This document shows, piece after piece, positions 1 to 10,671 of a DNA stretch of 64,000 nt (position 1 is the stretch's first letter; each line of letters opens with the position of its first letter). The notes beneath the pieces were generated by a model that made no database searches, was not told where the DNA came from, and saw only the letters and a list, made by a program, of their open reading frames with translations. Location of the stretch: contig CAWZYM010000127.1 in NCBI GenBank assembly GCA_963966185.1, positions 25,001 to 89,000 on the forward strand, written 5' to 3'. The stretch is from Rhabditoides inermis (Eukaryota > Nematoda > Chromadorea > Rhabditida > Rhabditidae). The translations under genes and the position numbers were made by a program.

Positions 1-210
<210 letters not shown>

Positions 211-217
211 CCAGGTG

Positions 218-353
218 CGTTATTCGTGTGACGCCTTCCCGGAGAACGAGCAGCAGCAAACGTATCTGTACTGGGCGGGCAACCCACTCGGTGACGTCAC
301 GATGAGCCTGCGACCCGAAGGATACCCCAACTACGATCCCATACCGCCACAGT
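218..353 (+). CDS. Terminal exon of an unrecognised gene, copy 1 (partial)
   Basis: An open frame follows the ATTG tract and a CAG acceptor and ends in TAG at 351-353. It encodes about 45 residues, beginning VRYSCDAFPENEQQQTYLYW and ending YDPIPPQ. I do not recognise the family. The same exon recurs at 5842-5983 with nearly identical sequence and conserved 3' flank, which shows it is a real exon in a segmental duplication rather than a chance frame. Here the pyrimidine tract of the acceptor has been replaced by ATTG repeats, so this copy may splice poorly or be dead. The rest of the gene lies to the left of the window. Confidence 0.55.
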
Positions 354-639
354 AGGGAGAGGAAACAGTATGCGCCGATAAAGTATTATGCACTCATAAC
401 ATGATGATATATGGATTGTTTATTGTTTAACATGCTTGTACGGACTCCATGTTCGTGGTTGATGAAATATTCAAATGAGAATTGATATCACATCCGGAAA
501 CCTCTAAAAGGAACATCTTTTTATCCAACGTTTCGGCACTAGGCCTTCATCAGGGATGGACAGAACACACCTACAATCACAGATAAGCAATGAAAACACA
601 AGTCGAGAAATACATATTTCCACAACGTTCACGTGTTTC

Positions 640-945
640 AGAGCAATGGATCTGTATTGACTCGTGTTGTGGACGAGTTCATAGATGTGAAGCGGTGCGA
701 AGGCAGCTGGACAACCATGATGACCAGCAACAAGTTCAAGAAGTGCGCGCATAGATGAGTCCAGCAGACTGCGCATTCTCACCACTTCATCGTTAAACAC
801 TGTTCACTACTTTATTTACTGTGATCATGAGATGTGCACAAAATAGAAGATAACAACAGAACATGAGATTGTCAAGGAAAGAACCTATTGGCGTCGGCTG
901 GATCGCACTCCTCCGCCCCCGTCACGGAGAGAACGTGTCTTCAAA
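640..945. pseudogene. Duplicated fragment: end of the F-box gene plus end of its convergent neighbour
   Basis: This stretch matches 32818-33125. Positions about 655-757 copy the last exon of the F-box gene, with base changes, and 870-945 copies the last minus-strand exon of the neighbouring gene. In the F-box copy the correct frame no longer joins an upstream exon and no acceptor precedes it. I read this as a non-functional segmental duplicate of a convergent gene junction. Confidence 0.7.
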
Positions 946-1707
946 CACATGTATGTTAATCTGTCAAAAAATGTCTCATCTTTAGCCGATATCTAGACTG
1001 GTGCAAAATAAAAAAGAATTCACCCACCGCATAGTCTTGGTGACCGTCTCGCAGTCCTTGCGGGAGAAGCAGTACACAATGTCCTACTGTAGGGACCACA
1101 ATGAGATTTTCAAATATTTGGATATGGTATAGCAATGAGTTCATAAATGTGGTCCATTTGAAGCTGATTTCAAAAATATATAATGCTCGTAGGGTTCATC
1201 GTTCACATTGCGCTCTAATTCCGCAAGACGCCGCGCACCCGAGCGCGCGCTCACATAGGGAAAGTGCGACAGAGGGCGGCTAGATCAAAGCACTGATGAC
1301 GTCATCGATAGTTAAATAATGAACATATACGTTCATAATAGTAGCGATTAGCTTTGTTCGATTGTAATCGATAAGTACTCGAAGAAAAACGTCTCTTACG
1401 ACATCATTTTTCATTACTCATTTTGGGCAATGGCGGCTAGATCAAAGAAATATGACGTCATCATATCACTCTTCATCGATTTTCACTACTTTACAGGGTA
1501 CATGATCCCATAAATAAGATATCGTTGGAATCAGCGCGAAAGGGCGAATCTTTATATGCTAATTAGAGCACGTCATGTGTCCAGTGAGAAAATGTTACAT
1601 GATTTCGCCGGGCTCTCTGCAACTCACGTTGTGGTTCCTAGTCCTACTGACTGGGGAACCTGCAAGTCTTTAACCCTCTTTCTCTCTCTCTCCCTCTTTC
1701 TCTCTCC

Positions 1708-1749
<42 letters not shown>

Positions 1750-1776
1750 TCTCTCTCTCTCTCTCTCTATCTCTTC

Positions 1777-1831
<55 letters not shown>

Positions 1832-1955
1832 TGATCGTCTCAGCCATCTCGGGTACGAAATCGCTTTATGGTTTCTCTACCACTTCGTATCGCCGTCTGT
1901 TGACGTCGCTCGGAATACAACAGCAGCTGCAAAATCAACCCTTATAAAATCAGAA
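946..1955. other. Intergenic stretch with a CT tract
   Basis: No gene is supported here. It holds a (CT)n-rich tract at 1678-1829 and several TGACGTCAT-like octamers (about 1297 and 1452). The serine/leucine-rich frame at 1556-1834 is only the CT repeat translated. Confidence 0.6.
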
Positions 1956-2055
1956 ATTCTTATCATTTCAAATTATGCACAATCGCCTAACCACTTTCCG
2001 CATTGCGAATCGCGCGAATTATCTAATTTGCAAGTCCTCCTCTCGCATAAAAGCG
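1941..2055 (+). promoter_or_regulatory. Putative MSP promoter: TATA-like and GATA elements
   Basis: Upstream of the MSP start codon lie a TATA-like CTTATAAAAT (1941-1950), an inverted GATA site CTTATCA (1959-1965) and CATAAAAG (2046-2053), 34 bp before the ATG. Nematode MSP genes are known to be switched on in sperm by a GATA factor (ELT-1) through sites of this kind close to the start. Assignment is by position and motif only. Confidence 0.5.
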
Positions 2056-2086
2056 GGGCGCGGCGGGCTGCCGGCATCCATTCGCC

Positions 2087-2526
2087 ATGGCTCAGTCCGT
2101 CCCTCCCGGAGATATCAACACCCAGCCGGGTACCAAGATCGTCTTCAACGCCCCCTACGATGACAAGCACACCTACCACATCAAGGTACGCTGCTGTCGA
2201 CATCGACTGATATCGATTGATTCTTACTGTGCCCCGTTCAGATCACCAACGCTGGAGGTCGCCGCATCGGATGGGCCATCAAGACCACCAACATGAAGCG
2301 CCTCGGCGTCGACCCGCCGTGCGGAGTGCTCGATCCCAAGGAGAACGTGCTGATGGCCGTCTCTTGCGACGCGTTCAAGTACGGAGAGGAGGACACCAAC
2401 AACGACCGCATCACCATCGAGTGGACCAACACCCCCGACGGCGCCGCCAAGACCTTCCGCCGCGAGTGGTTCCAGGGCGACGGAATGGTCCGCCGCAAGA
2501 ACCTTCCCATCGAGTACAACCCTTGA
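2087..2526 (+). CDS. msp: Major sperm protein (MSP)
   Basis: Exons 2087-2185 and 2242-2526 join in phase 0 across a 56-bp GT-AG intron to give 127 residues, the standard MSP length. The product starts [20 protein letters not shown] and ends [11 protein letters not shown], diagnostic of MSP. MSP has an immunoglobulin-like beta-sandwich fold; it polymerises to drive amoeboid sperm crawling and is also released as a signal for oocyte maturation. An intron at this place is shared by many nematode MSP genes. A polyadenylation signal AATAAA lies at 2542-2547, 16 bp after the TGA stop. The frame is intact and codon use is GC-rich, unlike the AT-rich LINE that follows. MSP genes are multicopy, so this is one member of a family. 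Confidence 0.97.
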
Positions 2527-2699
2527 ATGTCTCTTACGCGCAATAAACGAATTCATTTCACTACACTGTACCGTACCGGGAATGTTGAGCATCTCTTTGA
2601 TGTCTTAGAGCACATGGTGTGTTGCAGTCGCGGCGAGACCCAAAATCGGCACACCCTGAATCAAGTGTTCTTTAAAGTGTCGGTAAAGTAAAGCGGGTG

Positions 2700-2774
2700 C
2701 TGTCCCGCACCCGCAGTCTCCCATTCCTGCTGCTCCGGAGGAAGCTGCGGCGGGTGTGTCACCAGGTCAGGCAG

Positions 2775-2821
<47 letters not shown>

Positions 2822-2992
2822 CTCTCTTTCTCTCTTTCTCTCTTTCTCTCTTTCTCTCTTTCTCTCTTTCTCTCTGTCTCTCCTCTCTCGCTCTCTGCAT
2901 CTCTCTTCCGAACATCGATCGATTCAGACGTCGTGTGACGGTGACGCGTCGGAAGCGCGACGTGGACGGCTTCGAGGAGCGACATGAGACGG
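2700..2992 (+). other. Possible exon pair around a CT-repeat intron
   Basis: A cysteine-rich frame before the donor at 2765 can join, in phase, an arginine-rich frame starting near 2929 (RRVTVTRRKRDVDGFEERHE) across an intron made of (CT)n repeats. Its donor would lie near 2992. No start or stop was found and the upstream boundary is weak, so this is only a candidate gene fragment. Confidence 0.25.
2776..2890. repeat. (CT)n / (CTTT)n simple repeat
   Basis: Pyrimidine-rich microsatellite. The frames across it on both strands (poly Ser-Leu, poly Arg-Glu) are repeat translations, not genes. Confidence 0.9.
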
Positions 2993-3077
2993 TGCAGCTG
3001 AGGTGGGATCTAAATGTCTAAAAGTTCAAATCAAATGTTTATTGTTGGAATCGCGGATAATGGCACGTACAAAAACG

Positions 3078-3189
<112 letters not shown>

Positions 3190-5358
3190 CCTGTTTCTGA
3201 TCACTTATTAGTTACTTGTGAACTTGAATTTCGTATCACTAATCAAAACTATCATAAAGATAAGTCATTCAAATCATACAGATTAAGTGACTATACTGCT
3301 ATTGAGGCAGAATTAGCTCATGTTGATTGGGACATTGAGTTGACAAATTGTCCAGATATTGATACGATGTACACTCACTTTTCTAAAATTGTTACTGATT
3401 GTTTGAACAAGTGGACACCAACAATCCAACAAGCTAAGCAAAAATGGCCTCGTTATATTACCAAATTACGTGATAAATCACGTAAATTATATACTCGATA
3501 TAAGGTATCAAAAATGCAGGCAGACAGAGATGCATATAAGATAGCTGAATCTAAGTACAAGCACGAACTTCACATGGTTATTAGAAAGAAAGAATTCGGA
3601 ATTTTGAATAGTTTCGATTTAAATAAATTTTGGAAATATGTATCTGCAAAAACACTGAGTAGAAAACAGCTAGGTGCTCTAAGAAATCAGCAAGGCGAAC
3701 TTGTAGTAGATGATTCGCAACGAGCAGAGCTTCTCAACAATCATTTCAAATCTGTATTCACAGTGGATGACAACAAACCATTCACTCCCGATGTGGTTCT
3801 TGGATCTAGTATGAATAGCATTGACTTCAGTCCTGTGAATGTATACAGATTTTTATTAAAAGTCAAAAACAAACTTTCTTATGGTGTGGACTCCATTCCT
3901 AGTATTGCCCTTCATAAATTAGCTGTCGTGCTTGCTCTTCCGCTATCAATTATATTCACGAGAAGTATACAGACTTGCACATTGCCGAAAGTGTGGAAAA
4001 CATCTATTGTAACGGCGGTGTTCAAGTCTGGTGATCCATGTAATCCGACAAACTATCGCCCCATTGCACTCACATGTACATCATGCAGATTATTTGAAAC
4101 GATTGTTACACATGATATAAGAAAATACATGTGGCAAAATCACATTATTTCATCAAATCAGCATGGTTTCTTAGATCATAGATCCACATCCTCTCAACTC
4201 ATAAAGTTTCAAAGTGACCTGATCAAAAACCGGCAAGGAACAGATGTCATATATTTGGACATTGCGAAGGCATTCGATACAGTGAACCATCGTAGATTGT
4301 TGGACATCATGTGTGCTTATGGGATCAGTAGAGAAATTGTGAATTGGATAAAAGTATATCTAAATGGTCGACATCAAATGGTGAGAGTGAATGAATCTGT
4401 CTCCCAACCAACAATAGTGGGAAGCGGAGTGCCTCAAGGATCAGTCCTGGGGCCTCTTCTTTTCAACATTTACCTGAATGATCTTGAAAAATGCATACAA
4501 CACTCAAAAACACTGATGTATGCAGATGATACTAAATTTTATATAAGTAGAAGTATTCCAGACTATTTAACAAAGCTTCAAACTGATATGAACTCAGCTT
4601 TTGATTGGTTCTCTAATCGGCAATTAAAAATTTCAATTGGAAAGTGCGCTGTATTGTGTACGAATACTGGAAGACAGAAACGCCATAATTCGTGTTATTC
4701 TATTGGCGGAATACAGCTGCAACAAAAAGACCATATCCGAGATCTTGGAGTTGAAATATCAAGTGATCTTAAACCTCGAATTCACTTACTACAGCAAGCT
4801 CGTAAGGCAGGTGCAATTATGAATAATATGTTCAGAGCCTTCAGTTTTAACAAGAAAGGCTTTATGACGCTCTTTAATGCTAAGGTTTTACCTATTTTGG
4901 AATACAATACTGAGTGCCTCATTGATATAAAGAAAACTTACTGGGATCCAGTTGAGAAAATTCAAAGAAAGTTTACAAAACGTTTTTGTCCGAATCTTGA
5001 GTATGATCAAAGACTGAAAGAACTTGATCTCAAACCTCTTTCATTGCGCAGAACAATCAAAGATGTTTGTACTGCACACAAGTATGTGTATGGTCAAGTT
5101 TGGGTGGACAAAGAAGACAATCCGATTGTATTGTACTCGAAAGAATCTACAATTCAGTCAAGGAGTAGAGGAAATGGACTGAAAATCTTCTCAAAATCAA
5201 CCACTGCTCTCGAACAATCTTTCCTATCTCACAGAGTTTGCACTGTTTGGAATCAGTTACCAACTTCCATCGTTTGTGAAGACAATTCCAAAATATTCAA
5301 AACAAATCTGACGAACTATCTCATGAAAAATGTTCTGAAATCATATACAGCGAACTAG
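3190..5358 (+). CDS. Reverse transcriptase (LINE ORF2, N-terminally truncated)
   Basis: The frame is open from the TAA tract to the TAG at 5356; the first internal ATG is at 3340. Reverse-transcriptase motifs appear in order: NYRPIALT, a QHGFLDHRSTSSQL block, DIAKAFDTVNHRRLL, VPQGSVLGPLLF and the catalytic YADDTKFYIS. A thumb and C-terminal region follows (VLPILEYNTECL, then KIQRKFTKRF), as in CR1/Jockey-group elements. The apurinic endonuclease is missing except for its last motif. In a full element the enzyme copies its RNA at a nicked target site. No frameshift or stop is visible across about 720 codons. Codon use is AT-rich, unlike the host genes around it. Confidence 0.92.
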   Translation, partial: PVSDHLLVTCELEFRITNQNYHKDKSFKSYRLSDYTAIEAELAHVDWDIELTNCPDIDTMYTHFSKIVTDCLNKWTPTIQQAKQKWPRYITKLRDKSRKLYTRYKVSKMQADRDAYKIAESKYKHELHMVIRKKEFGILNSFDLNKFWKYVSAKTLSRKQLGALRNQQGELVVDDSQRAELLNNHFKSVFTVDDNKPFTPDVVLGSSMNSIDFSPVNVYRFLLKVKNKLSYGVDSIPSIALHKLAVVLALPLSIIFTRSIQTCTLPKVWKTSIVTAVFKSGDPCNPTNYRPIALTCTSCRLFETIVTHDIRKYMWQNHIISSNQHGFLDHRSTSSQLIKFQSDLIKNRQGTDVIYLDIAKAFDTVNHRRLLDIMCAYGISREIVNWIKVYLNGRHQMVRVNESVSQPTIVGSGVPQGSVLGPLLFNIYLNDLEKCIQHSKTLMYADDTKFYISRSIPDYLTKLQTDMNSAFDWFSNRQLKISIGKCAVLCTNTGRQKRHNSCYSIGGIQLQQKDHIRDLGVEISSDLKPRIHLLQQARKAGAIMNNMFRAFSFNKKGFMTLFNAKVLPILEYNTECLIDIKKTYWDPVEKIQRKFTKRFCPNLEYDQRLKELDLKPLSLRRTIKDVCTAHKYVYGQVWVDKEDNPIVLYSKESTIQSRSRGNGLKIFSKSTTALEQSFLSHRVCTVWNQLPTSIVCEDNSKIFKTNLTNYLMKNVLKSYTAN

Positions 5359-5639
5359 TATACTGACTGCACTTTACCGCGCAATGCTGCGCGTCTTCCT
5401 CAATTACAGTTAGCGGCACTACTCCACTATGTGGTAGCCACTCCACTCTGGGGGCGGTGCCGGGGTAGGCATCGGGGGCGCGGGTGCGGTCACTCTACTG
5501 CGGTCTGTCTCCCACGGCAGCAGCATCTATCCACCCATATATTACGGTAGCATGTACTGTACATTGTTGCTTTTGCATCTTCGTTATTTATTGCTCCCGT
5601 GTATACCTATCCTAGTCGATTACGATAAACATTACATTA

Positions 5640-5752
<113 letters not shown>

Positions 5753-5841
5753 TTTATTACCGCGTATACTATATAGATGAACACAGGACAAATGGTCAGG
5801 ATATAGCGATTCTGGATAATTGATTGATTGATTGATTTCCA

Positions 5842-5983
5842 GGTGCGTTATTCGTGTGACGCCTTCCCGGAGAACGAGCAGCAGCAGACGTATCTGTACT
5901 GGGCGGGCAACCCACTCGGTGACGTCACGATGAGCCTGCGACCCGAAGGATACCCCAACTACGATCCCATACCGCCACAGTAG
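5842..5983 (+). CDS. Terminal exon of an unrecognised gene, copy 2 (partial)
   Basis: This is the second copy of the exon at 218-353, again ending YDPIPPQ and a TAG stop at 5981-5983. Here a proper acceptor (TTTCCAG) is kept after a short ATTG run. The 3' flank is also duplicated for about 80 bp. The intervening DNA contains no matching upstream exon, so this copy too looks like an isolated exon. Function unknown. Confidence 0.5.
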
Positions 5984-6374
5984 GGAGAGGGGAGAGTATG
6001 CACCGATAAAGTATTATGCACTCATAGACATAACGATTGATACATGGATTGTTTATTGTTTAAAATACATGAATCAGGCACATAAATCACCACTTCGCTG
6101 ATTAGCAATACGTTGGCAGTTCACTTTAAGCACTAGTACTGTATTGCACGAAAACAAAATATATAAAAAAAAACTTTCATGTCTTATGAAATTAGAAATG
6201 TGGAGTAAGTAGTTATAATGCCGGAGGCTATGTTGGCATTTAGTGTCTCAGTGAGTGACATTTGTCCCCGAGCAATGCCTCACGGGCTCACCGTGTTAAT
6301 AACTACAATCAATCGATTAACAACCTTTTATCAACACAACTCAAATGTTATGAAACATAAGCGCAAAACATTGA

Positions 6375-7369
6375 TTAGTTGTAACGTGCGCGGAGGGAGT
6401 TGATGTAGATGTTGAGTAGAAGCGCCGCGAGAGAGACCATAACCCCTCCCACAAAGAGCAGAACGCCACCGCCTCCTTCGAACACACTTCCCGCGCGCGC
6501 CCTGCTGCCAGTCACAGACACGGCCCTCGTGCCACCCAAGCCTGAACCGAGACTTCTATGACCTCCCGCCCGCCCGTCGCTCCACTCCACTCACCTACAG
6601 ACGAGTGCAGCTGCTTGGCCGGCTGGCTGTTCTGCACCCGGCGGCGATTCGAGCTGTTCGAGTCTGCAATGACACATCTCTCATTTCACCCACTCCCTTC
6701 ACTCGCCTGTCAGAAGTCTGTTGTAGGGACCGAACGCAGACGACTGGCTGATTTTGAAACCAGACTGCTGGTGGTTCCGACCCTGGTTAGAGCCGTTCGA
6801 CTGGTTCTGCCGCTGCTGGTTCCAGCCACTGCCCTGCTTGAAGTTCCGGCTGCCGTGGTTCGAGTTGCTATGGTTGAAGCTATGGTTCCAGTTGCCGCCT
6901 CCTCCTCGCTTGAACACAGTGCCTGTTGTGTTGTGCTGGTTCCACTCTCCTCCTCCTCTCCCACCCAGCTGTCCGAAGCCAGAGTGGTCGGATGTGAGTC
7001 GGCCCCTGCCCGGCGCACCACAGCCGCCTCCGAAGCGAGCAGCCTGGCCTGCAACAAATAATAGTGCAACAAAATAAACAAACAATAGCACAACTGCTTC
7101 CCTTCTAGTCATCCATCACTCACCGCTGCCTTCAATCTGCGGCGAGGGTCCTCTTCCGCGACCGCGATCTCCACGGAATATCGAGCCACAGTTGCCTAGA
7201 ATATGTGATATGAGAGAGAGGGAGAGAGGGAGAGAGGGAGAGAGGGAGAGAGGGAGAGAGGGAGAGAGGGAGAGAGGGAGAGAGGGAGAGAGGGAGATAG
7301 GGAGAGAGGGAGTGAGGGAGAGAGAGAGAAAGAGAGAGAGAGGGGAGAGAAAGAGAGAGAGAGAAATAT

Positions 7370-7412
<43 letters not shown>

Positions 7413-8581
7413 TGGTTCGTTGCCGTGCCTCTTCCCCGCTGCGGCCGTCTGTTCTCCTTCGCTCTCATCATGCCCACTGCGGCGGCCGTCGCCTCGTCCA
7501 AACATCTCGCGAACCACACACCGTCCTCAAATAGAATCTCTCTCTCTCTCTCTCTCTCCACCCCCACTAACCGACATGTAGAAATGTTCGGGAAACTCGC
7601 GGAACACATTCTCGAGGCTATGGAAGTCGTACTTGGCGTAGTCCAAGTCCGTGCCCACTGTCGCCCTCAACATGTCAACTCATTTATTCGCCAGAAGTGT
7701 TTGTGTTTGCCTGCTCGCACTCACCTGTAGTCCTCGACCACGCCCCTCTGCCCACCTCCAAGCCGCACTCCCTCAGTCCTCATCAACACCACACAGTGAA
7801 GGTCTGAGAGGAAATCCGGGTATTCCCAAGTCATCTGTAAAACAGCATAAAAACAACAACATGACAACATAAAACAAGTATTTTGTATAGATGATACCAG
7901 CAAAAAAACGAATGATTGTGACTGACATGGACACCGCAAACACAACAATATCGAGATTACACAAACTATGCAAATCGATATGATGATGTGGACAACACGC
8001 CTTGCTGGCAGGGTGTGTGGCAGCAGCGTTTGTGATAGCTCGCTGCCGTGCCAACACATCTCACTCACTACACTCACAACCTCATCGTGCTGCAATACCA
8101 TTCAGTTCGCCTGGCTCGCATATTTCGCAATGCGCGCAATTTCAACACACTCACATAACCTCAGTAGATAGCCCGCTGGTTCAACTATCGCTGCTCGCAA
8201 AAAGTTTTGCCAAAATTAAACAACCATTCAACTTTCTCTAACCACCCAATTCTCTTCACGAAAAGGTGCAAACTCGTGTGCGGCCGCGGCCCACTATACT
8301 GCACGCCTTCTTGATGGCAAGTTTGACCTCCTCTTTCTCACGCCAATCCATGTCTACTGAAAACAACCAATAATAACAACAAAAAACAAAGGCAAAAGAA
8401 ACGGAAAATCTTCAACAATACGCCGTCGGCGAAAATTGCACTGATACACTACAAAAACTGCGCACTACACCCCTACCGGAAAATATGCGCTCCGGCATTG
8501 CCGACAACATGTTCGCTCACCGAGATTGTCAAGTAGCTGTACAAGAAGGTGGTGAATTTTCTCGCGCACCACCTTCCTCAT
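6375..8581 (-). CDS. LOTUS(OST-HTH)-like, RGG-rich protein with C-terminal membrane helix
   Basis: Proposed exons in order: 8521-8581, 8274-8356, 7725-7834, 7572-7665, 7429-7525, 7124-7195, 6707-7048, 6595-6663, 6375-6541. Reading phases agree at all junctions, but two introns then begin with GC (7428, 6706) and the 8274-to-7834 join is the least certain. The middle exons encode a helical region (LENVFREFPEHFYMSDG, then a run ending VGMMRAKEN) that resembles a LOTUS/OST-HTH domain, known from germ-granule RNA-binding and Vasa-partner proteins. Next come RGRG repeats and a Gly/Asn/Gln-rich disordered stretch with FG pairs. The last exon has a hydrophobic helix (VLLFVGGVMVSLAALLL) 12 residues from the end, so the protein is probably tail-anchored. 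A TTTAG acceptor abuts the first ATG. The LOTUS call comes from pattern alone. Confidence 0.6.
7204..7420. repeat. (GA)n-rich repeat inside an intron
   Basis: GGGAGA and GA units fill the intron between two exons of the LOTUS-like gene. Serine/leucine-rich minus-strand frames here are artefacts of the repeat. Confidence 0.85.
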
Positions 8582-8599
8582 CCTCACACATCTAAATGA

Positions 8600-9386
8600 A
8601 ATTACAATCTCCATCAATCCAACGCCTAAGTATTCAAAAATGAACACGTCAACAAACGTGTAATAGTAAAAACAAAACAAATCACAAACAAACATGCGAA
8701 AAATTTGTTTTATTTCTAGAAAATATTTCTAAAACAACCATAATCGAGGCAGCTATCTACAACAATATTACAATAGTTTTCTTCGATCATCTTATTACCA
8801 TCTATTTAAACGGAAAAATATCACGAAGGTTCAAACAATCCGAATGATTACACCAAACGTAACTATCGAAAATAATACGAACCCACACGAATTTAAATAG
8901 ATAAGCCTCGAACCACGATGTTACTAATCACTGAAAAGCGATATGTATTGTTTAACATTTCGTAATTGAACCTTTGTGATTATAACATTAAACGAATAAT
9001 AACAATAACATTATTCTTCAGCTTAGACCGCCGACGCTTAGGAATATTCATGTGCATACGGTTTCTTCAATGGGTCACACATTTAGTTTCAAACCCAGTG
9101 TGCGCAGAGTGTCCGCGCGTTTTTCTTTCAAAACCTCTAGTTTTCCTTTTCGGTGCGCAGAGTGTCCGCATGATTTTATCCCCTATCGCCGGTGCGCAGA
9201 ATGTCCGAAAACTCAGAGTGTCCGGTAGGGGCTCTCTCTCTCTCTCTCTCTTCTTTCTCTCTCTTCTTTCTCTCTCTTTCTCTTCTTTCTCTCTCTCTTC
9301 TTCCTCACCATTTCCCGTGTACTGTATCTCCCAGGGCAGATCTAGCGAATCGACCGATACATTTTGAACTAAAATGAGCTTGAAAG

Positions 9387-9390
<4 letters not shown>
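8600..9390. other. Gene-free stretch with a repeated 17-mer
   Basis: AT-rich DNA upstream of the LOTUS-like gene. GTGCGCAGAGTGTCCG, or a close variant, occurs at about 9100, 9153 and 9193, followed by CT repeats (9232-9300). No coding frame is supported. Confidence 0.5.

Positions 9391-9431
<41 letters not shown>
9391..9431. repeat. (AG)n microsatellite
   Basis: Dinucleotide tract of about 40 bp between the 38-residue ORF and the LOTUS-like gene. Confidence 0.9.
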
Positions 9432-9465
9432 CACCCTTTGGTTCATTGAGTGTAAATTCGATTGA

Positions 9466-9582
9466 TTAGTCAAACGAATCAATCGCTCCTGTGCCGGATG
9501 TGGGCTGCGGCGGTGGGTTGGTGCGAGTGATGACGAGGGGCTCGTCGAACGAGCCTTGCTCATTCTCCTCGTTCTTGGCCAT
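9466..9582 (-). CDS. Small ORF, 38 residues, seventh gene after G in the operon
   Basis: An ATG at 9582 directly follows the acceptor-like AAAACAG, 139 bp after the end of gene A. The product starts MAKNEENEQGSFDEPLVI and ends GTGAIDSFD; it is acidic and rich in Pro and Thr in its second half. A good donor (AAAGG|GTGAG at 9434) lies just past the TAA, so the gene may instead be a longer one broken by this stop. No family is recognised. Spacing and strand match the other members of the cluster. Confidence 0.4.
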   Translation of the reverse strand: MAKNEENEQGSFDEPLVITRTNPPPQPTSGTGAIDSFD

Positions 9583-9721
9583 CTGTTTTCATGTAACTGC
9601 ATATCAACTTTGAATAGAGAGATATTCGCTCGCGCGACATGATGCGGATGATTACACAACATGATTGGACGAAAGAATACAAAATCTCGTGACATCAATT
9701 AACATTAATCTTTATTCGAAT

Positions 9722-10469
9722 TCAGGCAAACCATTGGGTGATGGGGTTGGAGGTGGCCACTCTATATCCGGGCGGGTCAGTGGCCTGCAGGCGGGACAGT
9801 TCCACCGCCAACTTATCCATCTTCCTCTGCATCTTGGCGATCTGGTCGTCGATGGTGTCGCCGCGACGCGTCCACTTGTCGAATAGAGTGCGCTCCTTCT
9901 TGTCAATCCAACAGTTCAAAATCTCCGTGTCGTACGCGATGCGTGCTTTCATCGACTCCCGATCAGCACTTGTCATTTGTGCCTCCCTCCACTTCCACTC
10001 GCGCTTCGTGGCGGCAAACTTTTCGTCCATCTCCACGAACGGCTCCTCGTCCTCCATGTAAAACAACCTGGAAATGGGGTACAAGAGGAAGATGCCGTTC
10101 TTGTCTTTGATGTAGACTGTACGTTCACACGGGTGAACGTCGCTCCCCCACAAGCCCTGCACGCAGCTGCAAAAGGATACATTTGAAAAGCAGATGAGAG
10201 AGAGAGAGAGAGAGATAGGAGAGAGAGAGATACTCACTTGGTGTAGGCGCACAGAGACACCTGCCCAGCCCCACACTCCATCATGGCCGTTCCCGCCATT
10301 CCATTCTCTCCTCTTCCATAACCGTCAAACTTTCCAGCCTCTTCTGTATTGTTAAATTGATGTTGATGAAAAATGACATATTATCTCACTCACCATAACC
10401 GTCCTTCTTAGCCTTGTACACCAATTTGTGGTGCTCTAGGCAAACGTACGATTGAAGTGGCACGAACAT
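9722..10469 (-). CDS. Operon gene A: 208-residue protein with C-terminal coiled coil
   Basis: Exons 10394-10469, 10238-10343 and 9722-10166 join with consistent phases (1, 2). The N-terminal half looks beta-rich ([18 protein letters not shown], then a segment with [14 protein letters not shown]). The C-terminal half is charged and helical ([19 protein letters not shown]), a probable coiled coil. Gene B has the same architecture and a matching [14 protein letters not shown] motif at the same exon junction, so A and B are tandem duplicates that have diverged greatly. The start lies six bases after a TTTACAG acceptor. AATAAA (9708-9713) follows the TGA stop within 10 bp. No known family is recognised. 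Confidence 0.75.
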
Positions 10470-10578
10470 GTGTTCTGTAAATACGATTAGCATGATACAA
10501 TATTGTCGAATTGATGAATATACTGAGATAATCGTTTCACACGAAGTGTCTCTCAACACGTTGCAAGAGTGGGTCATG

Positions 10579-10582
<4 letters not shown>

Positions 10583-10664
<82 letters not shown>
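10583..10664. repeat. (AT)n microsatellite
   Basis: About 40 AT units lie in the short gap between operon genes B and A. Alternating Ile-Tyr frames are artefacts. Confidence 0.95.
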
Positions 10665-10666
<2 letters not shown>

Positions 10667-10671
10667 ACGTT

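Noticed and set aside
1556..1834. Serine/leucine-rich small protein
   Set aside because: Translation of a (CT)n tract; the same holds for similar frames at 2697-2987, 7116-7609, 13636-14401, 22455-22934, 24136-24716, 27263-27868, 31279-31793, 38857-39972, 52004-52475 and 53587-54159.
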